Positions 23,568 to 33,519 of a stretch of 64,000 bases of DNA are shown here, piece by piece. A program made the translations under genes and the position numbers. A model generated the notes under the pieces. That model was not told the DNA's origin. It worked only from the letters and a program-made list of their open reading frames with translations, and made no database searches. Origin of the DNA: Adineta ricciae (lineage: Eukaryota > Rotifera > Eurotatoria > Adinetida > Adinetidae). Each line of letters opens with the position of its first letter. The first letter of the stretch is position 1. The DNA is taken from NCBI GenBank assembly GCA_905250025.1, contig CAJNOJ010000196.1, positions 124,001 through 188,000 on the forward strand. Direction: 5' to 3'.

Positions 23568-24312
23568 ATAAGACAGTTGGCGATTGATAAATGTAATTTG
23601 ATGAAATTCAATATTCTCTTTTTTTTCTACATTACTAAAATCTTGAATCATTAATAAAATATTAAAACGTATTTTGATTATGTGTTATACTCGAGTGAAT
23701 TTTGTGTGAACAGATACAATTACTGTTTGTTACTGAACCAAATATCTGTGAAAATAATCATGAGCAGTGATGAAACAACTTAGTTGAGCATCGAAGATAA
23801 AGAAGAGTGGAAAACGACTCTGAATCACAAGATAGATAATGAAATACGAGAATTGCAAAGCTATCTTATGACTGTATGAACTCTTCATTTCAATATCAGA
23901 CTTCTCTAACGAATACTGTCGAAAAAGTCCAAACGCATTCAGAATGTAAGTATGATGACATGCTAAACAAAGTAGTTAAATGTATGGGATACTAGTGCGT
24001 CAATTGACTGAAAGTAATGTTCATTCGATATGTCATAATCGACTATTCACCAAACGAAAATTCCGTAAAAGTAAACATCATTCACAAGTTAATAACTATT
24101 CAGTAGTATTGAAAAATAAACTCAATACTTTGTTACCATGACAATTTTCTCTGATTAAATTATATAAAATGAGAATACAGTGTCTACATGTGCAAAGATC
24201 TTTATTTATGTTTTTTTAAATTTGTTTATTTATTCAAGTTTTTTTTTGTATTGTTCGTTTGTAATATTTTTTTGTTAAGTTACACACTCATACTGATAAA
24301 GGCAAGAAGTGT
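23568..24312. other. Intergenic, nothing recognised
   Basis: About 740 AT-rich bases between the small secreted gene and the convergent DNAJ gene. The part near 24200-24312 is probably the DNAJ 3' UTR. No other feature seen. Confidence 0.4.
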
Positions 24313-25761
24313 TTAATGCGTCGCACAATTAACTTGTGTTGGTCCACCACGAACGCGTGGATCATCTTCGTCATACATATCATGTCTTTGCGATCGTTGT
24401 GATTGTCGAGGATCAAATTCTACCAAAACACATTCTTCAGCATCCATGGGTATTGTAACTTCTGAACGTGCTGGTAAGACGTTTTCTAGTTGTGTAATAG
24501 CTTCTGATCGTAATTCATTTTTATTTGGAAATTTCACATCGAAATGCAGAACCAATCGACCTTTTTCCATTGGATTTCGGTAAACAGGCATACCTTCATT
24601 TAATACACATTTTATATCTCCAGGTTTGACGATTTCACCTACAAAATAAACGCAATGTTCGATTATGGAATGAGAAAGTCAATTGTTTGTACCTGGTAAT
24701 GACGTTATAACTAATTGTCGATTGTCTAAAGTTTTAATAACTTTTTGAAATCCACATAAAGCTTCTGTTAATGTAATTTGCATTTTCATATGCAAATCGG
24801 TTTTGTCTCGTTTAAATGTCGCATGCTCTTTTTCATCCAAAACAACGATAATATCTCCTGGTTCGAGTCCTGGTTCTTGATCTCCTTCACCACTAAACGT
24901 AATTTTCTTTCCATCTTCCATACCTAGCCAAAATAAGAATCCTTAGAAAATTTCTTCGACTTTCACATGAAATTTACCTTTATCAATATGAACTTCGATG
25001 ATTTTTCTTTCCCGGACGATCTTTTTTCCATCACATGTTTTACATTTGTCTTTCTGATTGATTTTTTCTCCTTGACCATCACAATCTGAACAATGGGATC
25101 GCATTTGTTGGATCATTCCCGGCGCTATTTGATTAACTCGTACGACAAAGCCACTTCCATTACAAGTCGTGCACTTCGATACCGCACCTTTCTTTCCACC
25201 GCGGCCTAAATATTGAAATATTTCTTCTCTTAATCAATCAAAACTCTCTTCTTTGCTCACCTTCACATTTGTCGCACACAACATTTTTCTGTAAAGCTAA
25301 TTTTCTAACGGCTCCATTGTAAAGTTCCTCTAATGAAACAGCAAGTTGATGAACGAGATTTTTTCCCCGATTATCTTGACGACCGCCGAATGGACCGCCA
25401 CCACTGCCGCCAAAGAACATATTGAAGATGTCGAATGGATCCGATCCGTGAAATCCACCAGCGCCTGCGCCTTCTTTCATTCCTTGTTCGCCAACTTGAT
25501 CGTACAAAGTTCGTTTCTTTTCATCAGATAAAACTTCATCTAAAAACGAAAGGTTTTTTCCAGGAAAAAATCGAAATTTTTCATTCAATGAAAAACAAAC
25601 TTACATGCTTGGGATAATTGTTTGAATTGTTCTGGATCATTGTCCGGATTTTTGTCTGGATGTAATTTCAAAGCTAATTTTCGGTAAGCTTTCCTAATTT
25701 CATCCACAGTTGCAGTCGGTTGTACACCGAGAATATCGTAATATTTCGTATCTTTAACCAT
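24313..25761 (-). CDS. Type I (DNAJA) HSP40 co-chaperone
   Basis: Five minus-strand exons (25761-25605, 25539-25261, 25205-24978, 24923-24693 and 24638-24313) give 406 residues. It stimulates HSP70 ATPase and delivers clients in the cytosol. The J domain has YYDILGV and the HPD tripeptide (KLHPDKN). A Gly/Phe-rich linker follows ([18 protein letters not shown]). The zinc-binding region has four CxxCxG-type motifs ([29 protein letters not shown]). Two beta-barrel client-binding domains follow. The tail ends VNCATH. Human DNAJA1/2/4 end in a farnesylated Cys-x-x-x motif, and here the cysteine is four from the end, but His is an unusual last residue. The ATG at 25761 is chosen because the next upstream in-frame codon giving Met is TTG. 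Confidence 0.93.
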
Positions 25762-25780
25762 AATTGGCAATGAATTTGAA

Positions 25781-25798
25781 TTCGAGAAGCTTCTAGAA
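25781..25798 (-). promoter_or_regulatory. Heat-shock element upstream of DNAJA
   Basis: The sequence reads TTC-ga-GAA-gc-TTC-ta-GAA: four alternating inverted pentamers with perfect spacing, a strong HSF1 site by the known nGAAnnTTCn rule. It lies 20-37 bases before the DNAJA ATG. A TATA-rich run sits farther upstream at about 25855-25870. Confidence 0.65.
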
Positions 25799-26007
25799 AA
25801 GTCGACGACTATGAAGTTACTAGCAGTTGAATAAAAACACTCTACGTTTGCTTATATTTATATATATACGGCAAGAAAACGGATGGAGAAGGAAGAAAAA
25901 AATTCAATGGGGCAAATATGACTCAGACCAATCAGATTCTAGACGACAGAGAACACACAAAAAAAAACAAAATATAGATGGTTGTTCTTTTGAAACTTTT
26001 CTTAGAA
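25799..26007. other. DNAJA promoter region up to assembly join
   Basis: Contains a TATA-rich run (25855-25870) that would serve the minus-strand DNAJA gene. The sequence ends at the single N at 26008, so it may not be truly adjacent to what follows. Confidence 0.45.
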
Positions 26008-26008
26008 N

Positions 26009-26177
26009 AGGATCGGTTGTGAAGTGGCTGATCGATGACGATGATAGGTTCGTGGTCGTTTGGTGACAACGGGAAAACGATCGTTTGTATGTGTTGATGA
26101 TGAAGTGGTCATGTCATGATGAGTCTCTTCATCGTCGTGATCATCGTCGGCAGCAAGAAGAAGTGCTGCTTTTTCTT
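26009..26177. repeat. Inverted-repeat arm, left
   Basis: 169 bases, reverse complement of 29258-29426, about 99% identical. The arms are separated by about 3.1 kb holding a mariner and a hairpin element. The left arm is cut by the assembly gap. Confidence 0.8.
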
Positions 26178-26196
26178 GGTGTCCTAAGTGATGCAT
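26009..26196 (-). pseudogene. Truncated inverted copy of transferrin-receptor-like gene start
   Basis: On the minus strand an ATG at 26196 opens a frame, MHHLGHQ, that runs into the same N-terminal cytoplasmic region as the gene at 29239 (EKAALLLA, DDDHDDEETHHD, RFPVVTKRPRTYHRH). The shared part, 26009-26177, matches the reverse complement of 29258-29426 with one visible substitution (Ala/Val codon). The copy stops at the N at 26008, before the membrane segment. It is either a broken gene or the start of a second, inverted paralog or allele that continues beyond the contig end. The first seven residues differ from the intact gene. Confidence 0.65.
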
Positions 26197-26320
26197 TGAG
26201 GCTTTATTGAAAGTTTCAGTTAAACAATCAGCATAATATTTGATTTCATTTCTATTCTGCACTAATCAATAAATTGTCATGAGTAAAGGATGAAACACGA
26301 ATCGGATAGCGGCCGATACT

Positions 26321-26328
26321 AGATGGCG
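26321..26328 (-). promoter_or_regulatory. CGCCATCT (YY1-like) element
   Basis: Minus-strand CGCCATCT, 125 bases before the inverted gene copy's ATG (26196). The same octamer in the same gene orientation occurs upstream of the intact gene (28944) and two other genes. It fits the YY1 core CCATnT. Confidence 0.35.
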
Positions 26329-26562
26329 TAGGTGAATGCGTAAAAATTGAAGCGTGCTGCTGTTCGTTTCTGAATTTCAGTCTTTTGTGGTTTTATCTAA
26401 ATTAACATCATTAGGATGCAAATTGTGAAAAAAAATGAAAGGAATTTTGCGATTGTTATCAGTGTTTGGGCTCCTAATGGAATGTTTGTCATTCCATACG
26501 ATAGGATGGGAGACACTGGATTCTCCCATCACATGATGATAACAAAGAGATCTTCCATTGGG

Positions 26563-27799
26563 GTTGTCAACAAAGTTCTGGCGTTCTTTTCTGAAATCTT
26601 GTGGAATAACCTAGGAAGTTCTAGAAGTTTCCATCCTAAGGGTATATATAGGACATGAAAGCTTTTCGAATGATAGAAAAAAAATCATCGATATAGATGT
26701 TGATGTCGAACCAAAAATAAATCCTTCTCATGAGGAGATTCGGGTGCTTTTACTTCATGAATTTCGTTTGGGTCACGAAGCAACGGAAGCAGCCAACAAC
26801 ATATGCAGTACGCTGAGCCAGAGTGTAGTCTCCATTCGTACCGCGCAACGTTGGTTCAATCATTTCAAGAATGGGGATTTAGAACTCGACGATGTACCTC
26901 GATCCAGTAGACCAATAGAACTGGATATGGATCTTTTAAAGCAGCTTATCGAAGAAGATCCTCGATTGACTTTACGGTGTTTAGCAGAGCAGCTTGAATG
27001 TTTTCATACTACGGTGGAAAAAAATCTGAACGAATTAAGCAAGGCCTGGAAAAACGGAGTATGGATACCTCATGAATTGTCATCACATCAACTGCAATAG
27101 AGAGTTGATACATGTATGGATTTAATCACATTTCATCGCAACTATCAATGGCTAGCCAAACTGATTACTGGTAATGAGAAGTGGGTGTTATATGTTAATT
27201 ACACGCGTGGACGTCAGCGATTGAGCACTGGTCAAACAGGCGTTGCAACACCGAAGACTGATCCACATCCTAAGAAGTTGATGCTGAATGTCTAGTGGAG
27301 TATTAAAGCAGTTATTCATTGAGAACTTCTACCAAATGGTTACACCATCACTGCTGATCTATACTGTCAACAATTGGATCGGGTGGCTGAAAAACTCAAA
27401 GGAAAACAGGATCGAGTTTATTTTTTACATGATAACGCAAGACCACATATTGCAAAGTCGACTCGTGAAAAATTATTAAAGCTTGGCTGGATCGCCGTTC
27501 CTCATCCACCTTATTCTCCAGACTTGGCTCTAACAGACTACCATTTGTTTCGTTCTCTTTCGAATGATCTACGTGATAAAAAGTTCAAGGACGAAAGCGA
27601 CGTCAAAACGGAACTTATCAAGTTCTTTGATAAAAAAATCCCAAGACTTCTACGAGCGCGGGATCATGTCTCTGCCAGAACGTTGGCGACAAGTGGTAGA
27701 TAGCAATGGTAAATATATATCTGGAAACTAGTTTTAATTTTGAAGTGAAAAAATAAAAATACAATTTTCGAAAAAAAATGCCAAAACTTGGTTGACAAC
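26563..27799 (+). mobile_element. Degenerate mariner (Tc1/mariner) element
   Basis: A 1.24 kb element with imperfect terminal inverted repeats. The left begins gttgtcaacaaagttctggc. The right end, read in reverse, begins gttgtcaaccaagttttggc. The interior encodes a mariner transposase remnant. Neither end shows a clean TA target duplication, so the ends are eroded or were shifted by later changes. It sits between the two inverted arms of the transferrin-receptor-like gene. Confidence 0.85.
26720..27715 (+). pseudogene. Mariner transposase, inactivated
   Basis: The frame shows the paired helix-turn-helix DNA-binding half (LGHEATEAANNI, RTAQRWFNHFKNGD, PRSSRPIELD, then WIPHELS). The DDD catalytic half has ITGNEKW, HDNARPH and YSPDLALTDYHLF. 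Three in-frame stops interrupt it (27098-27100, 27293-27295 and 27320-27322). The last ~25 residues lie in another frame after the A-rich run near 27640. The first catalytic Asp is Asn (TGNEKW instead of TGDEKW). It cannot encode an active transposase, but the DDD spacing of 34 residues between the last two acids identifies the mariner family clearly. Confidence 0.88.
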
Positions 27800-27833
27800 T
27801 TAATACTTTAAATAAAATTGATGTAAGACTCAG

Positions 27834-27894
27834 ATGAACCTCGTCTAGCTGACATATTCAAACCGAAGAATGAAACACAAACCGAAATGTATCC
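27834..27894 (+). other. Isolated exon-like segment
   Basis: A 61-base open segment flanked by actcag on the left and gtaagt on the right. It reads EPRLADIFKPKNETQTEMY in one frame. It abuts the mariner's right end. No partner exon was found, so it may be a relic of a gene broken by the insertions. Confidence 0.3.
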
Positions 27895-28210
27895 GTAAGT
27901 TTGCGATCGCTTTTTCCATTTTGATTTGAAAAATGATTGAATTATGCATATCAAAATGTTCGTTTTTCTCTCAACTCTTTTGCAAATATCTTTGTTATTC
28001 TTCTCAGCTTTCTCACTTTTCTTCCTCTATCACGTTTTCATAAAGAAAATATTGCGTATATGTTGTATTAAACACGATCAAAGTCGCAGATTTCAGTTCA
28101 GGAGGCTTTCTAATTCTGGTACAACGCCTTTTTGCTTCCCCAGGTGATTCAATCCGACTGGCGGATCGTGTCGGGTTATATAGAATTACATCGGAAAAAT
28201 AACTGGATTT

Positions 28211-28409
28211 TATCGGATCCGATGGGATTCCGTCGGAGTTTGCCGGCGTCCTAACCACAGGATTCCGATAGGCGGTTCTGAATGTCGGAATGATCACGAT
28301 ACTGCGGAATTCTGGAGAATCCAACACTTTCCAACATCTAGAGCCGCCTGTCGGAATCCTGTGGTTAGGTTTCCGGGAACTTCCGACGAATTCCCCATCG
28401 GATCCGATG
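28211..28409. repeat. GC-rich hairpin element (inverted repeats, MITE-like)
   Basis: Two arms of about 80 bases (28211-28293 and 28328-28409) are reverse complements at roughly 75-80% identity. They include an exactly matched core cctaaccacaggattccga on one side and its complement on the other. Each arm contains the perfect palindrome atcggatccgat. The segment is visibly more GC-rich than its surroundings. It carries no protein, and a minus-strand open frame over it is a by-product of the repeat. It is probably a non-autonomous element or foldback. Confidence 0.6.
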
Positions 28410-29238
28410 GGCTGAGTTTGAGCTGGGATCTGTAATGTTTCGTTTAAATACAGATCTAGATGATCTAAACCCATTTATCGTTCAATTCACCAAAGAAATA
28501 CTATCTATTCATTTTAACCAATGTTTTTTGAAAGATCGCAGAGCTCAGTCGTTGAATCATTGTAAAGTAAGTAAAAACCTGGTTGACAATTAAGAGAATG
28601 ACATCATACACTTTTTGTTAACGGTTAATGATAATTTATCTAGTGTATTCATTGTATAGTGTGACACACTACTGATGAAACCCCGCACAAAACTTAAACC
28701 ATAAAGAAAAAAGAATTAAAACAGATGGCAGAAGGATAACCTGCAATTTTTCTAAAGTAAACAGGAAGAGCGAGACACAGAAGAGTATGTGACATGAAAA
28801 CATGACATTGCAACAGTTATAACGGACGTCAGATGAAATCATGAGCGATAATAAAAGTACCCAGAAAGTGATTGCATGTTTCTTGCTAAGTAAATCTTCG
28901 AAAACATAATCTCCGAAGAATATAGATTAACACAGTTAAAATGCGCCATCTAGTCACGTCAACTTTGTCATTCGTCCGAATTCTTTTATAGATCACTGTT
29001 AACTTGTTGAGAAAGAAAAAAGCACAATTTAGCTACTATGGTGATGACGATCGTTTAGTGTCAGAAGTTTCTCCTACTCATTCCCAATGCCACGTTAATA
29101 AACCGAACGGAAAAGTACGCATTACTTGTCGTACTTTGTACTTTGATCGTAAACGACGCATTTACGATGTATAGTTTCCATCATACTCTCTTTTAGATTT
29201 CCATCAGTAGCGTCTGTTAAAGCAAACGATAACCATTC
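28410..29238. other. Intergenic and promoter of transferrin-receptor-like gene
   Basis: Contains a second trace of the mariner end (aaacctggttgacaattaa at about 28576) and the CGCCATCT element at 28944. The rest is AT-rich and featureless. Confidence 0.4.
28944..28951 (+). promoter_or_regulatory. CGCCATCT (YY1-like) element
   Basis: Plus-strand CGCCATCT followed by AGTCACG, 288 bases before the ATG at 29239. It is on the same strand as the gene, matching the arrangement at three other promoters in the window. Confidence 0.35.
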
Positions 29239-32169
29239 ATGCTCCCTTTACGTAACGAAGAAAAAGCAGCACTTCTTCTTGCTGTCGACGATGATCACGA
29301 CGATGAAGAGACTCATCATGACATGACCACTTCATCATCAACACATACAAACGATCGTTTTCCCGTTGTCACCAAACGACCACGAACCTATCATCGTCAT
29401 CGATCAGCCACTTCACAACCGATCCTCTGTTTTTTCTTTATCCTCGCAGCTTTTCTCCTCGGATCTGCAAGTGCCGTTGTCATCATGCTCTATCGAATGT
29501 CTCAAGATGCTGAAGGTAGTCGACCATCGATCCCAAACATCAACCAACAACGTTTCAATGTTGACTTATCTATCCAAACAAAGCTGTCGGAATCTCTCAC
29601 AACCAGTGACTTTGTCAATGTGAGTTCAGTCGATAATGAAGATAATGCTGCAAACAAGTTATTTGACATCTGGCGATCGCTTTCGCCATCGTTGGATCGT
29701 GTGAATAAGTTTTCGTATGATGTTATGTTGTCCAAATATGTAGAATCGTCTCAGTGGAATGGCATTCAATTACTGGATGGTCGAAACGATACAGAACTTC
29801 TCAAGATTGATCGCTTGCCAACGAATGAACTCATCTCATTTTCATCGTTACTGAAGTCGGGAACAATTGATGGCAAATTCGTGTATTATGTGAACTATGG
29901 GCGGCAAGAAGATTTTGCTCATCTGTTTAGCAGTGGTATTTGGGCCACCAAACGGGCAGAATCGATTATTTTTATGCGACGACGATCATCGATTATTTCT
30001 CAGACTGAACAGATTCATCAAGCAATCTATTATGGTTTTGGTGGTTTAGTTCTCTTCGATGACCATGTTAATCAGCAGATAGCAACCAACAATCGACATA
30101 CATTTTTCGAAGAATGGAGACGATATTTAGCTATGCAGGGTAACCTACATGAAAGGCACGAGATGAATTTTATGTTTTTCATATATAGACCGTGATGACT
30201 ATCTGAATGGAAGAATGAAGAATACCGGTCATTCGATATGTGTGTTGACTCTTTCCTACGACGACGTTCAACGTATCTTTGGCTCTCTTCAACCTGATTC
30301 AAATCAGTGGCCAACATCTCCACTCGAATGGCACAATCAATCTACACCAATGAAGATCGGTGGACCACTCACAACTATTAAACTCAGACTTGTTGTCAAC
30401 ATGCAACAAGTTAAAGTAGAGCTACCAATCGTCATGAGTTCGATTCGTGGTTCGATCGATGCTGAACATTTTGTCATGATTGGACATCAACTCAACTCAG
30501 CTCAACAAAATCATATTGTCAATCAAATCGTTCAAACTTATGTCAATCAGATGAAAAATGGATGGAAACCAAAGTAAATGTGTTGTCATACAACAGTTCA
30601 TGTTGTTGTATCTCTCATTTTGTAGACGATCGATTTTATTCTGTGGTTGGTCTGGATTGAGCTATGATCGATATGCAGGTAGAGAGATTGTGTTAATATT
30701 TAAATAAATATTTTCATTATCTATGTCATATGTAGTTCGTCGATGGATTTCAGAGAATTCTCTTTTGATTGATCGACATATGATTGCTTATCTCGATTTG
30801 GGTAATGATATCAGTGGTAATTCCATTCTAAATCTACATGGATCACCATTGTTGGAACAGATAGCATTTCGTGCTGCTAATTATGTTATTAGTCCTCTCG
30901 AACATAATCGCACATGTCATCATCGAGAGATGACAACAACGATGACAAATGAAGAGAATCATCATCATGATCACAATCGAAGACGACGACAAGATGGTGA
31001 TAGTCATGGTCATGAACATGAGATGAAAACAAAACAAGTAGAAGAAGAGAAATGTGAACAACATAAATTGTTAGATGAATGGATAAAAGCAAATCGAAAT
31101 CGAAGTTTAGGAATTGTACAAAGTATTGATGTTGAATCATCAGCATCAATATTTTTACTGGAATATGGTATTCCATCAATTGTAATCGAAATGACAAATG
31201 AAAAGGTAGTTTCAATAAGCATCGAGTATATTCGAGAACATTCTTTTCTTTTCTTTTCTTTTCTTTCTTCTCATGAAGATATGGAAGAGATGAAATGAGG
31301 AATATTTGGAAACAAAGATTAGATTAAAATTCGACTAATAATTGATTTGTTTTTATTTTGTATAGGGTTTATCAAAGGATACATTTTATGTTGATCATGA
31401 ACGACTTACATTTTCATATGAAAATATTCAACCAGAAGTATTTGTTGCGTATACACAATTCATTATCGAATTCATTCGACAGTTAATCGATGAACCAATG
31501 ATTTCATTCAATTTAACAAATTATGCTGATCAACTTGATAAATTAGTACCAGATTTTGTTGAACATCATAAGAGTGGATATGAATCTGTCGCTTATCATA
31601 TTGGTGAATCAAGTAAAAATATGTTAAGAAGATAATTTATGAAATGACATTTTGATTTGTTTTCTAGAAGTGTTTATGAAAATATTAAATGAATTAATAA
31701 AATCTATTCGACAAGTTCAATTACATATTGATGAAACATCAAAAACTGAGTATAAATATCGAATTGAATAAAGATGAAGATGATTTAATTGTTTTTACTT
31801 TTAGTTATTTTCTATTACAACTTGTCAATGAACAATTAATTGAATTCGAACGTTTATTTATCAGTAAGAATCAATTATATGGAATGAATTCAGAAAATAA
31901 AATCTTTAAGTAAGTTGATTTCGAATTTTAGAAAGATTAATTAATATTAATATTAATTTAGACATATTTTATTTGGTCCAGTGATTGGTTTAACAAATAC
32001 AATTGTTCCATTTCCATTATTATCTAATATTATTTATGGATTACCAGGTGATCCACCTACTGAACTTTGTGATGCTTCACGATTTTATTGGTTGAAATTA
32101 AAGGATCATATTTTACTTGTGAATCGAACAATAAATGGATTTGATGGACTTTTAACAAAACACAACTAA
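29239..32169 (+). CDS. Transferrin-receptor/GCPII-like type II membrane protein, probably catalytically dead
   Basis: Eight exons (29239-30139, 30189-30573, 30626-30678, 30736-31205, 31366-31612, 31668-31749, 31805-31909 and 31962-32169) give 816 residues. An acidic/basic cytoplasmic tail of about 58 residues is followed by a signal anchor (FFFILAAFLLGSASAVVIML). A PA domain (GKFVYYVNYGRQEDF) follows, then an M28B peptidase-like fold (ILFCGWSGLSYDRYA, RRWISENS, LHGSPLL) and a helical dimerisation domain ending HILFGPV...ASRFYWLKLKDH. In active GCPII the stretch after W carries the acidic pair and zinc ligands (AEEFG). Here it is GLSYDR, so catalysis is probably lost, as in transferrin receptor and NAALADL2. 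A His/Arg-rich insert (about 30945-31060) interrupts the peptidase domain. A TTTTC microsatellite lies in intron 4. The arm of the inverted repeat covers its first exon. Confidence 0.85.
29258..29426. repeat. Inverted-repeat arm, right
   Basis: Partner of 26009-26177. It lies wholly inside exon 1 of the transferrin-receptor-like gene and ends just before the membrane anchor. The true arm may extend further, because the left copy is cut by an assembly gap. Confidence 0.8.
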
Positions 32170-32892
32170 CTGTGATGAGAAACAGGTGATCATCTTTGTA
32201 TTTTTTCCATTTTTTTGTCAGATGTTGCTTTTTCTTATTTTAATTATTAAAAAAATTCATATATTTTACGTTTTTTGCCTGCAACCAAATTCTCAATTTA
32301 AGTTCTCAAAGAATAAGTATCGATATTACTATGCATGAGTACGGCGTTTAGAAACGTAACTACGAAAGAGTAGAAAGTTGATTTCAGTTTGATCAGGAAA
32401 AGTGCTCATAACATTTTCTTCTCTGTAACATAAAGAAAAGATTTTATGAAAAACAATACAAGATTATGATTTTATTCAATTTATAATGAAATCATTTCGA
32501 ATTGAATAGTTGAGAAGTTTGATTTCTATAGTTGTGTTTAAATAAAATGGCAATATCTTATTTGACGTTTCGTTTGTTGTATACAGAATGAATGGATCGA
32601 TTGACAGTTTTCGCATGAATAGTCTTTAGTTGCACTATTTGAAAACAATTGGCTTCGCTTTTCGAAAGGACGAACGGAAATTTCGATAGGTTGATTGAAT
32701 AAACAATGTGAAAATCGGTGTTCGCTGGATTGCAAGCATAGTCTAATTGTTACATATTCGAACTGTCCGAATGTCTTTGAAATTCTAGATAATTTCAAAT
32801 TATTTTCAGTTTTTTAAATAAGTGTGAGACTGATAGATGTTTATTATGTAAAAAATAGAGTGAAACTACATTGATAAAACAGAAAACGATAT
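32170..32892. other. Convergent intergenic region
   Basis: About 720 bases between the stops of two convergent genes. An 86-codon minus frame (32538-32798) lacks an ATG and splice partners. Otherwise nothing recognised. Confidence 0.4.
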
Positions 32893-33519
32893 TTATTTTT
32901 GTGATTGCACTGAACTATGACTTTGAATTAAATTAGCATAGATTGGTAAATGATCACCAAGTATTTTTCCAAAACCTTCAACATCATTTCTCCAATCACG
33001 CTGTAATTCAGATCCAGCTGCAAACCAATTAATTAATTGTGCACCAGCATTTTGCATTCTTAACCATGCAGCATCACGTACAGCTGCATTAAATGTTCCA
33101 CTACAATCTGTAATGACAAATACTTCAAAACCTTCTTCTAAAGCTGATAATGTTGGAAATGCAACACAAACATCAGTTACAATGCCAGCAATGATCAGTT
33201 GTTTACGACCAGTTGCTTTAACAGCTTTCACAAAATCTTCATTATCCCATGCATTGATTTGTCCTGGTCGAGCGAAATAAGGTGCATCAGGAAACATGTT
33301 TTTCAATTCTGGCACCATTGGTCCATTGGGTCCTTGTTCAAAACTGGTTGTAAGTATCACTGGTAATTTAAAGTATTTTGCAATATCAGCTAATGCCAAG
33401 AGATTATTTTTGAATTCATCTGGACTGTAATCACGTACTAAAGAAAGAAGGCCGGATTGATGATCGACAAAAAGTACAGCAGCTTTGTCTTTATCTAATC
33501 GATTGTATTTGAAAGACAT
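32893..33519 (-). CDS. YcaC-type isochorismatase-family hydrolase
   Basis: A single uninterrupted exon of 208 residues. It belongs to the cysteine hydrolase superfamily, YcaC branch: octameric bacterial and fungal enzymes of uncertain substrate. The expected residues are present: Asp19 in VLFVDHQSGLL, Arg84 in FARPGQINAWDNEDF (the position of the usual Lys/Arg), and nucleophile Cys118 in IAGIVTDVCVAF, with its cis-peptide neighbourhood. AALADIAKYF and RDWRNDVEGFG also match the family. Length is normal. Absence of introns in a region where almost every gene has several, together with strong resemblance to bacterial proteins, suggests horizontal acquisition. Codon use looks like the neighbours, so it is not recent contamination. 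Confidence 0.9.
   Translation of the reverse strand: MSFKYNRLDKDKAAVLFVDHQSGLLSLVRDYSPDEFKNNLLALADIAKYFKLPVILTTSFEQGPNGPMVPELKNMFPDAPYFARPGQINAWDNEDFVKAVKATGRKQLIIAGIVTDVCVAFPTLSALEEGFEVFVITDCSGTFNAAVRDAAWLRMQNAGAQLINWFAAGSELQRDWRNDVEGFGKILGDHLPIYANLIQSHSSVQSQK

Noticed and set aside
28013..28474. 153-codon minus-strand open frame
   Set aside because: It spans the foldback element. Its composition follows from the inverted repeat, and the frame has no domain or splice partners.
31728..31805. Apparent frameshift near the end of the transferrin-receptor-like gene
   Set aside because: A normal 55-bp GT-AG intron (31750-31804) explains the stop and restores the family's QLVNEQLIEFERLF segment.
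32538..32798. 86-codon minus-strand frame with several Cys
   Set aside because: It begins with TTG, lacks splice partners and lies between two convergent 3' ends.
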